Positions 1 to 8,909 of a stretch of DNA of 59,322 bases are shown piece by piece. A program made the translations under genes and the position numbers. The stretch lies in assembly GCA_003228195.2 (NCBI GenBank), contig QGNO01000007.1, positions 1 through 59,322 of the forward strand, given 5' to 3'. The notes under the pieces were generated by a model. It was not told the origin of the DNA. It saw nothing but the letters and a program-made list of their open reading frames with translations, and searched no databases. Origin of the DNA: Chloroflexota bacterium. Lineage in GTDB: Bacteria > Chloroflexota > Dehalococcoidia > Lucifugimonadales > QGNO01. The number at the start of each line of letters is the position of its first letter. The stretch's first letter is position 1.

Positions 1-457
1 GCACCTGGTTTCTCGATAATTTCTTTACCCACTGAAGAGGTTTGGAATCCGGTGCCTTCACGTAGCACGTCGAAGAACTCCCATGCAGTGCCGGAGTGGA
101 AGTTAGCTATTGGCCAGCCTCCTACACGCCTTGCTCCGTGCCACATGGCATTGCGGGCAATTATGAGTGCAGTCCCCGGGGCTATAAGACACCCGTAGGG
201 ACCGTTTTTGGCGTATTCCGGATCTGTATACAGCGGATTGTCGTCGCCTATGCTTGATACATACGCCTGGATAACCGGCCTGGTGAGTACGAACGGGCTC
301 TGGTATGGAGGCCCCGAAGCATCAAAGGGTTGCATTGTACCCGGGTGCAGATGCATATCCAGGGGATAACCTTCGCCTAAGACTTCATGTTCCAGGTCTT
401 TAGTAGAAAGCTCTCGAAACTCATTAACTAAACTTTCAAAGGTTTCTTCTTTGACCA
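1..457 (-). CDS. MaoC/FAS1-like dehydratase domain protein (partial, 3' end beyond window)
   Basis: This gene enters from the left edge on the minus strand; only its first 152 codons are visible. The start ATG is at 457-455, preceded by an AAGGAG ribosome-binding site with 7-nt spacing. The segment with GDDNPLYTD at about residues 71-79, followed by LIAPGT, matches the N-terminal hot-dog region of MaoC-like/FAS1-like acyl dehydratases, which hydrate or dehydrate acyl-CoA thioesters. The next gene upstream is a paralogue with the corresponding motif GDINPLYND, so the two probably form a tandem pair in one transcript, 59 nt apart. The catalytic half is outside the window, so the substrate cannot be inferred. 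Confidence 0.75.
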
Positions 458-516
458 TTTCATCACTCCTTTTGTTTCTTTAACCCTAATATTTGAGTAG
501 GTTTGGTGCTAAAGGA

Positions 517-1695
517 TTATTGCCACGGATTACCAATTGGTAGGCCTACCAGGAACCCCTTTTCAGGTAAATAGACCTCTGCGGTTCCCTCAGCTAGAGT
601 TTGGCCTAGTTGGTTGTGTCCAGAGATTTTCAACTGAACAGCGTTGTAGTGGCCTGCCCCAACCGTTACTTTAGTCTTGCCAGTCACTTCTCCGCCTATC
701 CACATAGTGTCTTCATATAAGAAGTGGTTTGGAAGTTGGAGGGAAAGACTACGCAAGAAACCGAGATCGCCCATCCAGTTAGTGATCACTTGTCCAGCCA
801 GTCCGAATCTGAGGAGCCCCTTTGAGGCTGGCATGTTGAAGCCTAAGACCTTTACAGCCAACACATCACCGTGAGCTTGATCTATATCAGAATATGGCCA
901 GTCAGTCGCGGGATTGACTACCATTCTGCCTGGTTTGTCTAGCACCTGTCGATGTGCGACTGTTCCTAGCGCTGCTGCTGACAACTTTGATTCGGCTACC
1001 TTCCAAGCGGATATGTCGGTGTAGTAAATAGGACCTTTGACAAGTTGAGGCAACTTGTCACCGACGTTCACTTCGCTCCAGTACCTGGGCTTTTTGCCTC
1101 TGTGTGGGGATATAGCATCGAGATCATCCTCAAGCTGTTTTATCTCTTTGTCTGAGTATTGATGGATTTCACGGTCGTCGATTAGATCGTCGCCGAGATT
1201 ATAAGGGACCACTGTTACCGTTCCCGTGGCTTTTGCTATTAAGCCTCCGGATAGTGTTGTATATGTGGCTGTAGAATCAACTTCACCTGTGTCACGATTT
1301 CCCCATTTGGCTCCTGCCCTGACGTCAGACACTTTCAAATCGGTAGCAACAGGCTCGCCTAATCGAATGATGTCGCTCCATTCTGCGGAACATGCAGTGC
1401 TGAACCTTCGGATTCCATAAGCTTTCTGTTCGTGAGCTGCTGCTGAGTCTGGTGTACGTGCGCAGAATATGAAAGTTGGAGGGGCTATAAGAGTGCTGTA
1501 AAGGGTTCCCACTCCGCCACCGACATCGTTGTACAGAGGGTTAATATCGCCTAGTGCCGAGCAATACTTTTGAATAGAGGACCAGTCAGCAACTTTAACT
1601 GCTTGTGGAACATCTGTGGCGTCTTTACCTATTAACTTTTTGCTATCTTCTATGAACTCTTTTAGGCCACCGGACCCTGATGTTGTTGAAACCAT
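517..1695 (-). CDS. MaoC/FAS1-like acyl dehydratase family protein
   Basis: The product has 392 residues and is cytoplasmic, with no signal peptide or membrane segment. Residues about 45-70 carry the GDINPLYND...LIAPPT region of the FAS1-like/MaoC N-terminal domain. The C-terminal part (about 270-390) looks like a second hot-dog domain with NWMGD and a terminal ...EVYLPEKG. This double hot-dog layout is typical of fused MaoC-type dehydratases acting on acyl-CoA or related thioesters. The start is well supported by an AGGGAGGTAAG ribosome-binding site just upstream. It lies ahead of a partial paralogue on the same strand, suggesting duplication. I did not identify the catalytic Asp/His pair with confidence, so the substrate is unknown and an activity-less role is possible. 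Confidence 0.75.
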   Translation of the reverse strand: MVSTTSGSGGLKEFIEDSKKLIGKDATDVPQAVKVADWSSIQKYCSALGDINPLYNDVGGGVGTLYSTLIAPPTFIFCARTPDSAAAHEQKAYGIRRFSTACSAEWSDIIRLGEPVATDLKVSDVRAGAKWGNRDTGEVDSTATYTTLSGGLIAKATGTVTVVPYNLGDDLIDDREIHQYSDKEIKQLEDDLDAISPHRGKKPRYWSEVNVGDKLPQLVKGPIYYTDISAWKVAESKLSAAALGTVAHRQVLDKPGRMVVNPATDWPYSDIDQAHGDVLAVKVLGFNMPASKGLLRFGLAGQVITNWMGDLGFLRSLSLQLPNHFLYEDTMWIGGEVTGKTKVTVGAGHYNAVQLKISGHNQLGQTLAEGTAEVYLPEKGFLVGLPIGNPWQ

Positions 1696-1917
1696 ATACT
1701 TACCTCCCTATTCCTTCTGAATGTCATCAAAAGATATCTACAGAACAAACTTCTCTGGGATTATTCATCTCGAGATTTTGCCCATCATACACACTTGGGT
1801 TGAGGGTTTCCACTATTTAACATAAATGCCCATAAATGGTAACAGCAAACCAACAGGAAGCACCAAAGGTTATTTGGGTCTATAGTTGCCCCCTTATGTC
1901 GGCAAAACCTCCTGGCG

Positions 1918-3192
1918 TCACAATTTAGGGGTTTCTGGAGGTTTTACTGGGGGTTTCGCCAACAGAATCAAAAATCCTCCGAAAAATGCCGAAATTGCTA
2001 AAATGGTGAAAGGCAGCTCATAACTGCCATAGCTTTCAAACATCCATGCTGCCATTATTGGAGTTACCAGCGTAAAAGCGCTGTGGATAGGGGACATGGC
2101 ACCCTGAATAGTCGCGTAATGTTCCCTGCCAAAAAGATCGGCTCTAAGAGATTGCGGTAAAGATGAGAGTCCACCCCAAGCCAGTGCAAAGGGCACCCAA
2201 AATATTATCAGTTCATTGAAAGAAGTGGCCCTTGCGATAAAAAGTAGGCAAATGCCTAGCAATACTAGGGACCCCGCCATAATAAGGCTCTTATTGATTA
2301 CATCCCCGGCCCAACTAAGAAAAAGTCTACCAGGCGCACTACAAATTCCGTGAATTACGAAGAGTGAGCCTGCCTGAGCAGTTGTGCCTCCTAAAGATTC
2401 AACTAAAAGAAAAGAGTTTATTCCGACCGCGCTTGTTACGCCTATGCGTATACTGACTGCTATGGCGAAGTACCAAAATGCACTAGTTTTAATTGCTTCC
2501 CATACAGTTAGTTCCGGGGGAGCTGTTTGGGTTGTAATAGACGTAGAGCTTTCTTTGGTTGGGTTTGTGGGTGGATCTCCATCAGGCAGCATTCCGTATT
2601 GTTCGGGCTTGTGTCGCATTAAAGTTGCAATGGGAAGCCCTATAATCATTACTGCGAGACCCATGATTCTAAAAGCCCCTCGCCAACCGAGGCTTTCTGT
2701 GAGCGCATTCGTGAGTGGGACTGTCGCAGCCCCTATGCTAAGCCCGAGCCACATAACGCCGAATGCACGTCCGCGGTGCCTATGCCACCAATTCGCCACA
2801 GCAGTTGTAATTGAACTCATAAGCCCTATGCTTGACCCCAGATTGATGCCGATTAGGAAAATCACACAAAAAATTGGGAAGTTGGGCGCGAAGCTTGCAA
2901 GTATAAAACCTAGCCCCATTAGGGGTATCCCGACGAACATAAGGGTCCTAGGTCCCAGTTTGTCCACAAGGTATCCTTCGATAGGCCCGAAGAAAGCCCC
3001 CTCGATTCTACCGAAGGAAATCAATGCTGCGATAGCGGCAACACTAACTCCGAACCCATCGGCAAGTGGCCTTACAAATACGTTTAGCCCATGGTAATTC
3101 AGAGCAGTGTTAAGGCCCATTCCCACTAGGCCGCCAAATATAACCCACCACCCGAAAAATATTCTCGGACTTTTTGTATTGGGAGTAATCAT
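1918..3192 (-). CDS. MFS transporter, monocarboxylate/oxalate-formate-like
   Basis: A 424-residue polytopic membrane protein with about twelve hydrophobic segments and a central hydrophilic loop near residues 195-225. The start, with FFGWWVIFGG at about residues 12-21, and the first cytoplasmic loop (GYLVDKLGPRTLMF, about 77-90) match the OFA/monocarboxylate-porter branch of the major facilitator superfamily. These carry small organic anions across the inner membrane. No clear Shine-Dalgarno sequence precedes the ATG. It lies between the MaoC-like genes and an L-2-hydroxyglutarate oxidase, all on the minus strand, so organic-acid uptake feeding that neighbourhood is plausible. The substrate is inferred only from family resemblance. 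Confidence 0.8.
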   Translation of the reverse strand: MITPNTKSPRIFFGWWVIFGGLVGMGLNTALNYHGLNVFVRPLADGFGVSVAAIAALISFGRIEGAFFGPIEGYLVDKLGPRTLMFVGIPLMGLGFILASFAPNFPIFCVIFLIGINLGSSIGLMSSITTAVANWWHRHRGRAFGVMWLGLSIGAATVPLTNALTESLGWRGAFRIMGLAVMIIGLPIATLMRHKPEQYGMLPDGDPPTNPTKESSTSITTQTAPPELTVWEAIKTSAFWYFAIAVSIRIGVTSAVGINSFLLVESLGGTTAQAGSLFVIHGICSAPGRLFLSWAGDVINKSLIMAGSLVLLGICLLFIARATSFNELIIFWVPFALAWGGLSSLPQSLRADLFGREHYATIQGAMSPIHSAFTLVTPIMAAWMFESYGSYELPFTILAISAFFGGFLILLAKPPVKPPETPKL

Positions 3193-3291
3193 GGTATCGC
3201 GCTTAATCTACAATGAAAGATGAATAATGGAAATACATTTCATTCCGAACAAGCAATTGTTTCTGAGGAGTTGCTTGTGTCCCTATTCACA

Positions 3292-4509
3292 TTATCGAGC
3301 TTTCAAATCAAATGATTTGCTAGCTCGATCCACTAGATATTTCCCGAGTGCTAAAGAGGACGTGGCTGCAGGTGAGGGAGCATTGATTACATGGAAAGCG
3401 TTGGGTGTTTCCGTTATGCTAAAGTCGTCTAACATGAATCCGTGCCTATCTACCGCTTGAGCCCGTACACCAGCTTCCGCTGAAACTAGATCATTGCGAT
3501 TGATTTCGGGTAGGAGCTTTTGGAGTGCTTGAGTAAACGCTCTTTTACTCAGTGATCTATAAAATTCACCAAATCCGGTCCGCCAATATTTCCATGTCAT
3601 TACCCAGAAACCACTATAATTCAATGTTTGCAAGAATTCCCTGGGGTTAATGTCAGACATTTTGTACCCTTCTCTTGCGAAGGCTAGTACAGCATTTGGC
3701 CCTGCTTCTACGCCTCCTTCAATCATTCTAGTAAAATGGACTCCTAGGAACGGAAATTTAGGATTTGGCACCGGGTATATTAGGCTTTTGACTAGGTGCT
3801 GTTTTTCAGGCTTAAGAGTGAAGTACTCACCTCTAAATGGGATTATACGTATATTGGATGGGAGTCCCATTTTCTTGACTATTGCATCTGCATGCAGGCC
3901 GGCGCAATTGATCAGATATCTTGCTTGAACGGCACCTTGATTCGTGTCCAGATGGATTGAATTGTGATTCAAACGTATATTGTGGACTTTTGCATTGAAG
4001 ATTATTTCGCCACCATTTTCTTGGACGTCTTTTGCGTATGACACGGCAACTTGTTTGAAATCTATTATTCCGGTGGTTGGTGAATGAAGGGCTTGGATGC
4101 CATAAGCGTGTGGTTCGATCTCTTTCAACTGACTTTGGTTGATTAATTTTAACCCGGGTACTCCATTAGCTTGTCCTCTTTCATAGAGGGTTTGTAGTCG
4201 GGGTATTTCTTCTTCATCCGTGGCGACGACCACTTTCCCGATCAGATTGTATTCGATACCTTTTTTCTCACTGTAGTCTATTAGTGCACGGCTTCCTGAG
4301 GCACAGAGAGTTGCCTTGTGAGATCCTGGTTTGTAGTAAATGCCAGAGTGAATAACTCCGCTATTGTGACCGGTTTGATGTGTGGCTACTGTGTCCTCTT
4401 TTTCCAGTATTGCTAGAGTATACTTTGGGTACCTTTTTGAAAGTTCAAATGCAGTGGCTAGACCGATTATGCCAGCCCCTATTACCACTATGTCGTAATT
4501 CTTTCGCAT
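3292..4509 (-). CDS. lhgO: FAD-dependent L-2-hydroxyglutarate oxidase
   Basis: A 405-residue FAD oxidoreductase of the DAO superfamily. The dinucleotide-binding GAGIIG lies at residues 11-16. The LhgO/L2HGDH signature HNSGVIHSGIYYKPGS follows near residues 50-65, and a second FAD contact NCAGLHAD occurs around 205. The enzyme oxidises L-2-hydroxyglutarate to 2-oxoglutarate, a metabolite-repair reaction at the membrane. A start nine codons upstream is possible, but the ATG at 4509 fits the family N-terminus and the promoter position. There is no Shine-Dalgarno sequence; a TATAAT box ends 12 nt before this ATG, so the transcript probably has an extremely short leader. The adjacent gene on the plus strand is tRNA-Gln. 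Confidence 0.85.
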   Translation of the reverse strand: MRKNYDIVVIGAGIIGLATAFELSKRYPKYTLAILEKEDTVATHQTGHNSGVIHSGIYYKPGSHKATLCASGSRALIDYSEKKGIEYNLIGKVVVATDEEEIPRLQTLYERGQANGVPGLKLINQSQLKEIEPHAYGIQALHSPTTGIIDFKQVAVSYAKDVQENGGEIIFNAKVHNIRLNHNSIHLDTNQGAVQARYLINCAGLHADAIVKKMGLPSNIRIIPFRGEYFTLKPEKQHLVKSLIYPVPNPKFPFLGVHFTRMIEGGVEAGPNAVLAFAREGYKMSDINPREFLQTLNYSGFWVMTWKYWRTGFGEFYRSLSKRAFTQALQKLLPEINRNDLVSAEAGVRAQAVDRHGFMLDDFSITETPNAFHVINAPSPAATSSLALGKYLVDRASKSFDLKAR

Positions 4510-4521
4510 TTTTTCTAAACG

Positions 4522-4550
4522 ATTATATTGCAGCAAGCAATTCTAGTTAA
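4522..4550 (-). promoter_or_regulatory. Candidate promoter of the L-2-hydroxyglutarate oxidase gene
   Basis: Read on the minus strand, TTAACT (4550-4545) is followed by a 17-nt spacer and a perfect TATAAT (4527-4522). The start codon lies 12 nt beyond the -10 box, so transcription from this promoter would give a leader of only a few nucleotides. This agrees with the absence of a ribosome-binding site. Confidence 0.45.
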
Positions 4551-4554
4551 GTGC

Positions 4555-4583
4555 TTGCCTAAAACTGCCGCTCCATTTAGCAT
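4555..4583 (+). promoter_or_regulatory. Candidate promoter of tRNA-Gln
   Basis: TTGCCT, a 17-nt spacer and TAGCAT sit 16 nt before the mature 5' end of the tRNA. Each box matches the sigma-70 consensus at four of six positions. The position suits a short tRNA precursor. Confidence 0.3.
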
Positions 4584-4599
4584 TAAGTGAGGTAATAGA

Positions 4600-4670
4600 T
4601 GCCCGATGGTGTAGTGGTAGCACGTCAGCCTTTGGAGCTGAAATCCCTGGTTCGAATCCAGGTCGGGCAG
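4600..4670 (+). tRNA. tRNA-Gln (anticodon UUG)
   Basis: A full cloverleaf can be drawn. The acceptor stem is TGCCCGA/TCGGGCA, the D arm is closed by GTG/CAC, and the anticodon stem TCAGC/GCTGA carries the loop CTTTGGA, giving anticodon TTG. A four-base variable loop precedes the T arm CCTGG-TTCGAAT-CCAGG. The discriminator base is G. CCA is not encoded, so the 3' end must be added by the CCA enzyme. It stands alone on the plus strand between minus-strand genes, and I see no integration site or duplicated 3' end next to it. Confidence 0.95.
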
Positions 4671-4742
4671 CACCACTTTATCAGAACGTCTAAGCAACAC
4701 TTCAAGTTCCGCCAAGCTGACCAATAATTGCTGGGTCGTTCT

Positions 4743-7700
4743 CTAGTGTGTGATTGTAGGGAGCCTTAGTTCACTAACCTGTTCAATGAAAGCAGCAACG
4801 TCGTTATCAATAACGTATTGAAGCGTTTCGAGATTGTCATCAACTAGTTTAGATAGCTCGTCAATAACACCGAGTTGTCCTTGGGTAGGTCCAAAATCCC
4901 CAGAAGCTACGACTTGTGACAACGCCATTAGTTTTGCATCAAGGCGTACTGGCGGAACTGTTTGTGCGGTTGGTTCATGGACTGACGCCAGTTGATCCTC
5001 GATGGGCCAAAGCTTTTTCTCTATCTGGTCCGCTGATTTTGTTAAAGTGTCTTTTGTTGCCTGATCAGATGCATGGTCAATCCACTCATTAATTTGACTT
5101 CTTACGCTCCTCAGTCGACTCAATCCGTCGTTATTGTCAATTAACTTATTCCTGATCTTAATCATGAGGTCGAATTGCGCTTTAAGATCTTCATCCGTTG
5201 CGGATATTCGAGGATCCCTTAATAGGTCAAAAGTCTCCGTAAGTGTTTGTCCGTCAAGCGTCAACTCAACCTTATATGGCCCCATCGGTGCCAATGGTGA
5301 AATGCCGGCCGGTCTGCCACGGGTGTCAGGGCCTGAAGTAGCTGGATAACGCATGTTCCATATGAATCGATTCATACCTACGCTTGGATTTCTTTCGAAC
5401 GAATCGATTACGATGTTGTTCTTATCGATAATACTTATTTCGGCCTTAGTTTGAGGTGGTTGCTTCAGATGATAGTTTATCTGGACGCCTACAGGTGGAT
5501 TTTGGCCCGCATTAAGGTACACCCTTCTCAGTTCCCCGTCTTTATCACGTTTTTCATAAAATGTGACTGTTTCACCATTTATCCGCTGGTAATCTTTCCC
5601 GGTTGAACCCCCACCACGGCCAAATCCCAAAGGTTGTCCGATTCTGTAAGTATCCCTAGGCTTGAACAACGAAATTGGGGAGTCGTTTAATTTGCTGGAC
5701 ATTTGGTGTAACGGAGTTAAGTCGTCAAGTACCCAGAAAGATCGTCCGTGAGTAGCCAATATCAAGTCATTATTCTTGACCGCCATATCATGTATTGGAA
5801 CGACTGGAAGGTTAGCTTGCATTGGTTGCCACGTATTGCCGTCGTCAAAGGACAAAAACATTCCTAGCTCAGTTCCTAGATAAAGTAATCCCTGGCGTTC
5901 CGGGTCCTCGCGAATAACTCTAGTAAAGTGATTCTCAGGTATCCCATCAGTGATCATTTCCCAATTTTTCCCATAGTCATTTGTTTTGAGGACATATGGG
6001 GCGTGGTCGTGCATCTTGTAACGGGTTGCTGCGACGTAAGCTGTGCTTGGGTCATGATTAGAAGGCTCTATAGTGTATATTAGGGTCCATTCTGGAAGAT
6101 CTGGTGGAGTCACGTTCTCCCAGGAGTCTCCCCCGTTTCTTGTGATGTGTATCAGGCCATCATCCGAGCCAGTCCAGATAACTTTTGGCTCATGAGGAGA
6201 AATAGCGAAGGCAAAAATAACTCCTGAGTAATCTGCGGTACCTCCGTTGTCGGTGCTTAGCCCGCCGGAGATGACCTGCATTTTTGACTGGTCGTTTCTC
6301 GTCAGATCTTCACTGATTCTTTCCCAGGATTCTCCTTCATCGTAGCTTCTATATACATACTGGCTACAGCAATAGAGTAGTTCAGGATCATGCGGAGATA
6401 TTACGGTAGGGTAGGTAAAATAAAACCTGTTCATTATGTCTTTGACTGCTGATCCAGACTGATCGTGTGGCCACACGTGAACGATTCTTGTTTGTCTGGT
6501 GCGTAGATCGTACCGTAGTTGTGTGCCTCCACCACCTGGGGCGGACCCATTCGCACCCGAAAATATTATGTTGGGATTGTTGGGCTTTACAGCTATATAG
6601 CCACTTTCCGAGTTGCCGACGGAGTCGCAATCTTTCCAAGAGATGGCGCCCTCATCCGCCCGACTGGGTACTTTTATAGCGGTATTATCCATTTGTGTTG
6701 CATATACGTTATATGGAAATTGATCATCGACATCCATTTTAAATAAGCTGGCGGTCGGTTGATTGTAGAGAGTTGACCATGAAGCGCCACCGTCCAAACT
6801 TACTGAAGCTCCGCCATCGCTCCCACTGATAATACGTTGGTTGTTCCTTGGATCAATCCAAAGGTCATGATGGTCTCCATGAGGAAGTTGCATAGTGAAG
6901 AATGACTTGCCAGCATCTGTGGACTTCCATAGATTTACATCTAGGCAGTAACATGTGTCTGGGTCCTGCGTATCGGCAAAGACGTGTGTGTAATACCACG
7001 GCCTTCTGTATATTTCAGGCTTACCTGAGATTTTTTCCCAAGTTCTGCCTCCGTCATCTGATCGGAAAAGACCGCCTTGAGAATTTTCGATCTCCATTAA
7101 AACCCAGATCCTGTCCGGTTTAGGAGGTGAAATAGCTATTCCTATTCTCCCCTTGATCCCCTTCGGAATCCCAGGGCTATCTGTTATATCTTCCCATGTA
7201 TCTCCACCATCAGTAGATTTATACAGGCCGCTGTCTGGGCCTCCAGAAGTCATAGTCCAAGGTTGTCTCAGTACCTGATATATCGCTGCATATATGATTC
7301 TAGGATTGTTCGGGTCCATAGACAGATCTACGGCCCCTGCTTTTTCACTTTTGAAGAGAACGTGCTCCCAAGTTTTGCCCCCATCAGTTGTGCGGAAAAC
7401 TCCTCGTTCGGGGTTACTTCCAAACTCGTGGCCAACAGCAGCAACGTAGGCAATGTCAGGATTATTAGGATGTATCCTAATGCGAGCTATATGACGGGAG
7501 TTTTTCAGCCCCACGTTTTTCCAAGTTTTCCCACCATCAGTAGTTTTGTATACGCCGTCCCCGTGAGTGGCATCGGCTCTGAAGCACCCCTCACCAGTTC
7601 CTATGTAAACGACGTTTGGATCTGAGTCGGAAACGGCAACCGCTCCGACCGCAGCAGTTTCAAAGAAGCCGTCAGATATGTTTTCCCAATAAAGGCCTGC

Positions 7701-7868
7701 GTCTATAGTTTTCCAAACACCGCCACCTGTAGCACCATGGTAAAACACCAATGGATTTTTCGAGTCTCCTGCGGCGGCAACGCATCGCCCTCCCCTGAAT
7801 GGTCCAATTGATCGGTATTCAAGAATGTTTAGGTAACTTGAATCTACTATGGGGTATTTGTTGACCAT
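4743..7868 (-). CDS. Large Asp-box (BNR/sortilin-like) beta-propeller protein
   Basis: A 1041-residue protein dominated by Asp-box repeats of the form S/T-x-D-G-G-x-T-W. At least ten copies are visible, for example KTTDGGKTW, RTTDGGKTW, KSTDGGDTW, RSDDGGRTW and LSFDDGNTW. They mark one or two beta-propellers of the VPS10/sortilin or BNR glycosidase-like fold over roughly residues 1-700. The remaining ~300 residues contain a beta-rich part and a helical C-terminus. The chosen start (ATG at 7868) has a GGAGG ribosome-binding site 7 nt upstream; an ATG eight codons earlier has none. Unlike many relatives there is no signal peptide at either start, so export is unexplained. It follows the dppC-like permease on the same strand after a 117-nt gap. 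The function is unknown; a glycan- or peptide-binding role is a guess. Confidence 0.75.
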   Translation of the reverse strand: MVNKYPIVDSSYLNILEYRSIGPFRGGRCVAAAGDSKNPLVFYHGATGGGVWKTIDAGLYWENISDGFFETAAVGAVAVSDSDPNVVYIGTGEGCFRADATHGDGVYKTTDGGKTWKNVGLKNSRHIARIRIHPNNPDIAYVAAVGHEFGSNPERGVFRTTDGGKTWEHVLFKSEKAGAVDLSMDPNNPRIIYAAIYQVLRQPWTMTSGGPDSGLYKSTDGGDTWEDITDSPGIPKGIKGRIGIAISPPKPDRIWVLMEIENSQGGLFRSDDGGRTWEKISGKPEIYRRPWYYTHVFADTQDPDTCYCLDVNLWKSTDAGKSFFTMQLPHGDHHDLWIDPRNNQRIISGSDGGASVSLDGGASWSTLYNQPTASLFKMDVDDQFPYNVYATQMDNTAIKVPSRADEGAISWKDCDSVGNSESGYIAVKPNNPNIIFSGANGSAPGGGGTQLRYDLRTRQTRIVHVWPHDQSGSAVKDIMNRFYFTYPTVISPHDPELLYCCSQYVYRSYDEGESWERISEDLTRNDQSKMQVISGGLSTDNGGTADYSGVIFAFAISPHEPKVIWTGSDDGLIHITRNGGDSWENVTPPDLPEWTLIYTIEPSNHDPSTAYVAATRYKMHDHAPYVLKTNDYGKNWEMITDGIPENHFTRVIREDPERQGLLYLGTELGMFLSFDDGNTWQPMQANLPVVPIHDMAVKNNDLILATHGRSFWVLDDLTPLHQMSSKLNDSPISLFKPRDTYRIGQPLGFGRGGGSTGKDYQRINGETVTFYEKRDKDGELRRVYLNAGQNPPVGVQINYHLKQPPQTKAEISIIDKNNIVIDSFERNPSVGMNRFIWNMRYPATSGPDTRGRPAGISPLAPMGPYKVELTLDGQTLTETFDLLRDPRISATDEDLKAQFDLMIKIRNKLIDNNDGLSRLRSVRSQINEWIDHASDQATKDTLTKSADQIEKKLWPIEDQLASVHEPTAQTVPPVRLDAKLMALSQVVASGDFGPTQGQLGVIDELSKLVDDNLETLQYVIDNDVAAFIEQVSELRLPTITH

Positions 7869-7985
7869 CTGACGCCTCCAATAGGGGAACAATTATCAAT
7901 CAATCTAAACGGGACTTTACAATGTGATGTTCAAAATTAAAAGAGGGTAGGTGGGCCGCTATAGCCCAGTAGTAGTCAATCGAAT

Positions 7986-8888
7986 TTATCTACCGCGCAA
8001 TTTGGGGTCTAGAACGTCTCTCAACGCATCCCCAAATATGTTTATGCCAAACACGACTAAGGTTAGTGCGAAACCGGGAAAAAGCCCGATCCAGGGTGCG
8101 CCTGCGAAATCAAACAACTGTTGTTGGTTTAACATGGCACCCCACGTAATGGTGTTGCCGGCACCGCTAAGGCCAAGGAAACTTAGGGATGCCTCGATGA
8201 TTATTGCACTGCCCACTAAGGATGTTGATATTACTACCAACGACGCGAAAGTATTAGGAAGTAAATGCCTGAACATTATCCTGGTGTCACTGCCTCCTAT
8301 TGCTCTTGATGCTTCGATATATGGCATTTCCTTTACGCTAAGGGCAACGGATCTGACGACTCTTGATATTCTCGGCAAGAACACTATTGTTATGGCGAGA
8401 ATCACGTTATTTAGAGATGAGCCCAACGCAGCCATCAGGGCAAGCGCTAGTAAGAGGCTAGGAAAAGCTGATAGAGAATCTACAACCCTTTGGATAATAA
8501 GGTCATATTTGCCACCATAATATGCGCTTGAGACAGCAACTATACTTCCGATAGTAGATGCCATTAACATTGAGATGATACCCACATAAATGGACACTCC
8601 TGAGCCATACATAGTTCGGCTCAGGACATCGCGTCCCAACGAATCAGTGCCAAACCAGTGTTCGGAGGAAGGGGCTTTTAGAACTTTAAACACATTTGTG
8701 TCATATGGGTCAGCTGGAGCAATCAAAGGAGCGGTTATGGAAGTTGCAATAGCGAGCAAGAGTATTATGGCTCCAGTTGTACCGAGAGGTTTGGAGCGCA
8801 GGAATTTATTGATCGCGTTAAGCCGCCGAGCCCAGTCGGATCTGTTGTTTGAATCTGGAGAAAACCTTATTTCTTGTGTTGTTGCCAT
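7986..8888 (-). CDS. Peptide/nickel-type ABC transporter permease, DppC-like
   Basis: A 300-residue inner-membrane permease of the DppC/OppC family. A cytoplasmic N-terminus precedes the first membrane helix (about residues 37-57). The motif FGTDSLGRDVLSR (about 78-90) is the typical OppC signature. The EAA loop that contacts the ATPase is visible at YIEASRAIGGSDTRIMFRHLLPN, about residues 188-210. It follows the dppB-like gene by 21 nt in one operon with the upstream solute-binding protein. No ATPase genes (dppD/dppF type) occur in the window, so the transporter must use ATPases encoded elsewhere. The substrate is not determined; oligopeptides, dipeptides or nickel are all handled by this family. 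Confidence 0.88.
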   Translation of the reverse strand: MATTQEIRFSPDSNNRSDWARRLNAINKFLRSKPLGTTGAIILLLAIATSITAPLIAPADPYDTNVFKVLKAPSSEHWFGTDSLGRDVLSRTMYGSGVSIYVGIISMLMASTIGSIVAVSSAYYGGKYDLIIQRVVDSLSAFPSLLLALALMAALGSSLNNVILAITIVFLPRISRVVRSVALSVKEMPYIEASRAIGGSDTRIMFRHLLPNTFASLVVISTSLVGSAIIIEASLSFLGLSGAGNTITWGAMLNQQQLFDFAGAPWIGLFPGFALTLVVFGINIFGDALRDVLDPKLRGR

Positions 8889-8909
8889 ATTGATTCTAGG
8901 TTGACGCCT

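Noticed and set aside
2384-3097. A 237-codon frame on the plus strand opposite the MFS gene
   Set aside because: It is the antisense shadow of a well-supported transporter gene, with no recognisable domain.
7952-7968. Hairpin TGGGC/GCCCA after the dppC-like gene as a terminator
   Set aside because: The stem is only 5 bp and the T-rich stretch is nine bases away, so it is not a convincing intrinsic terminator.
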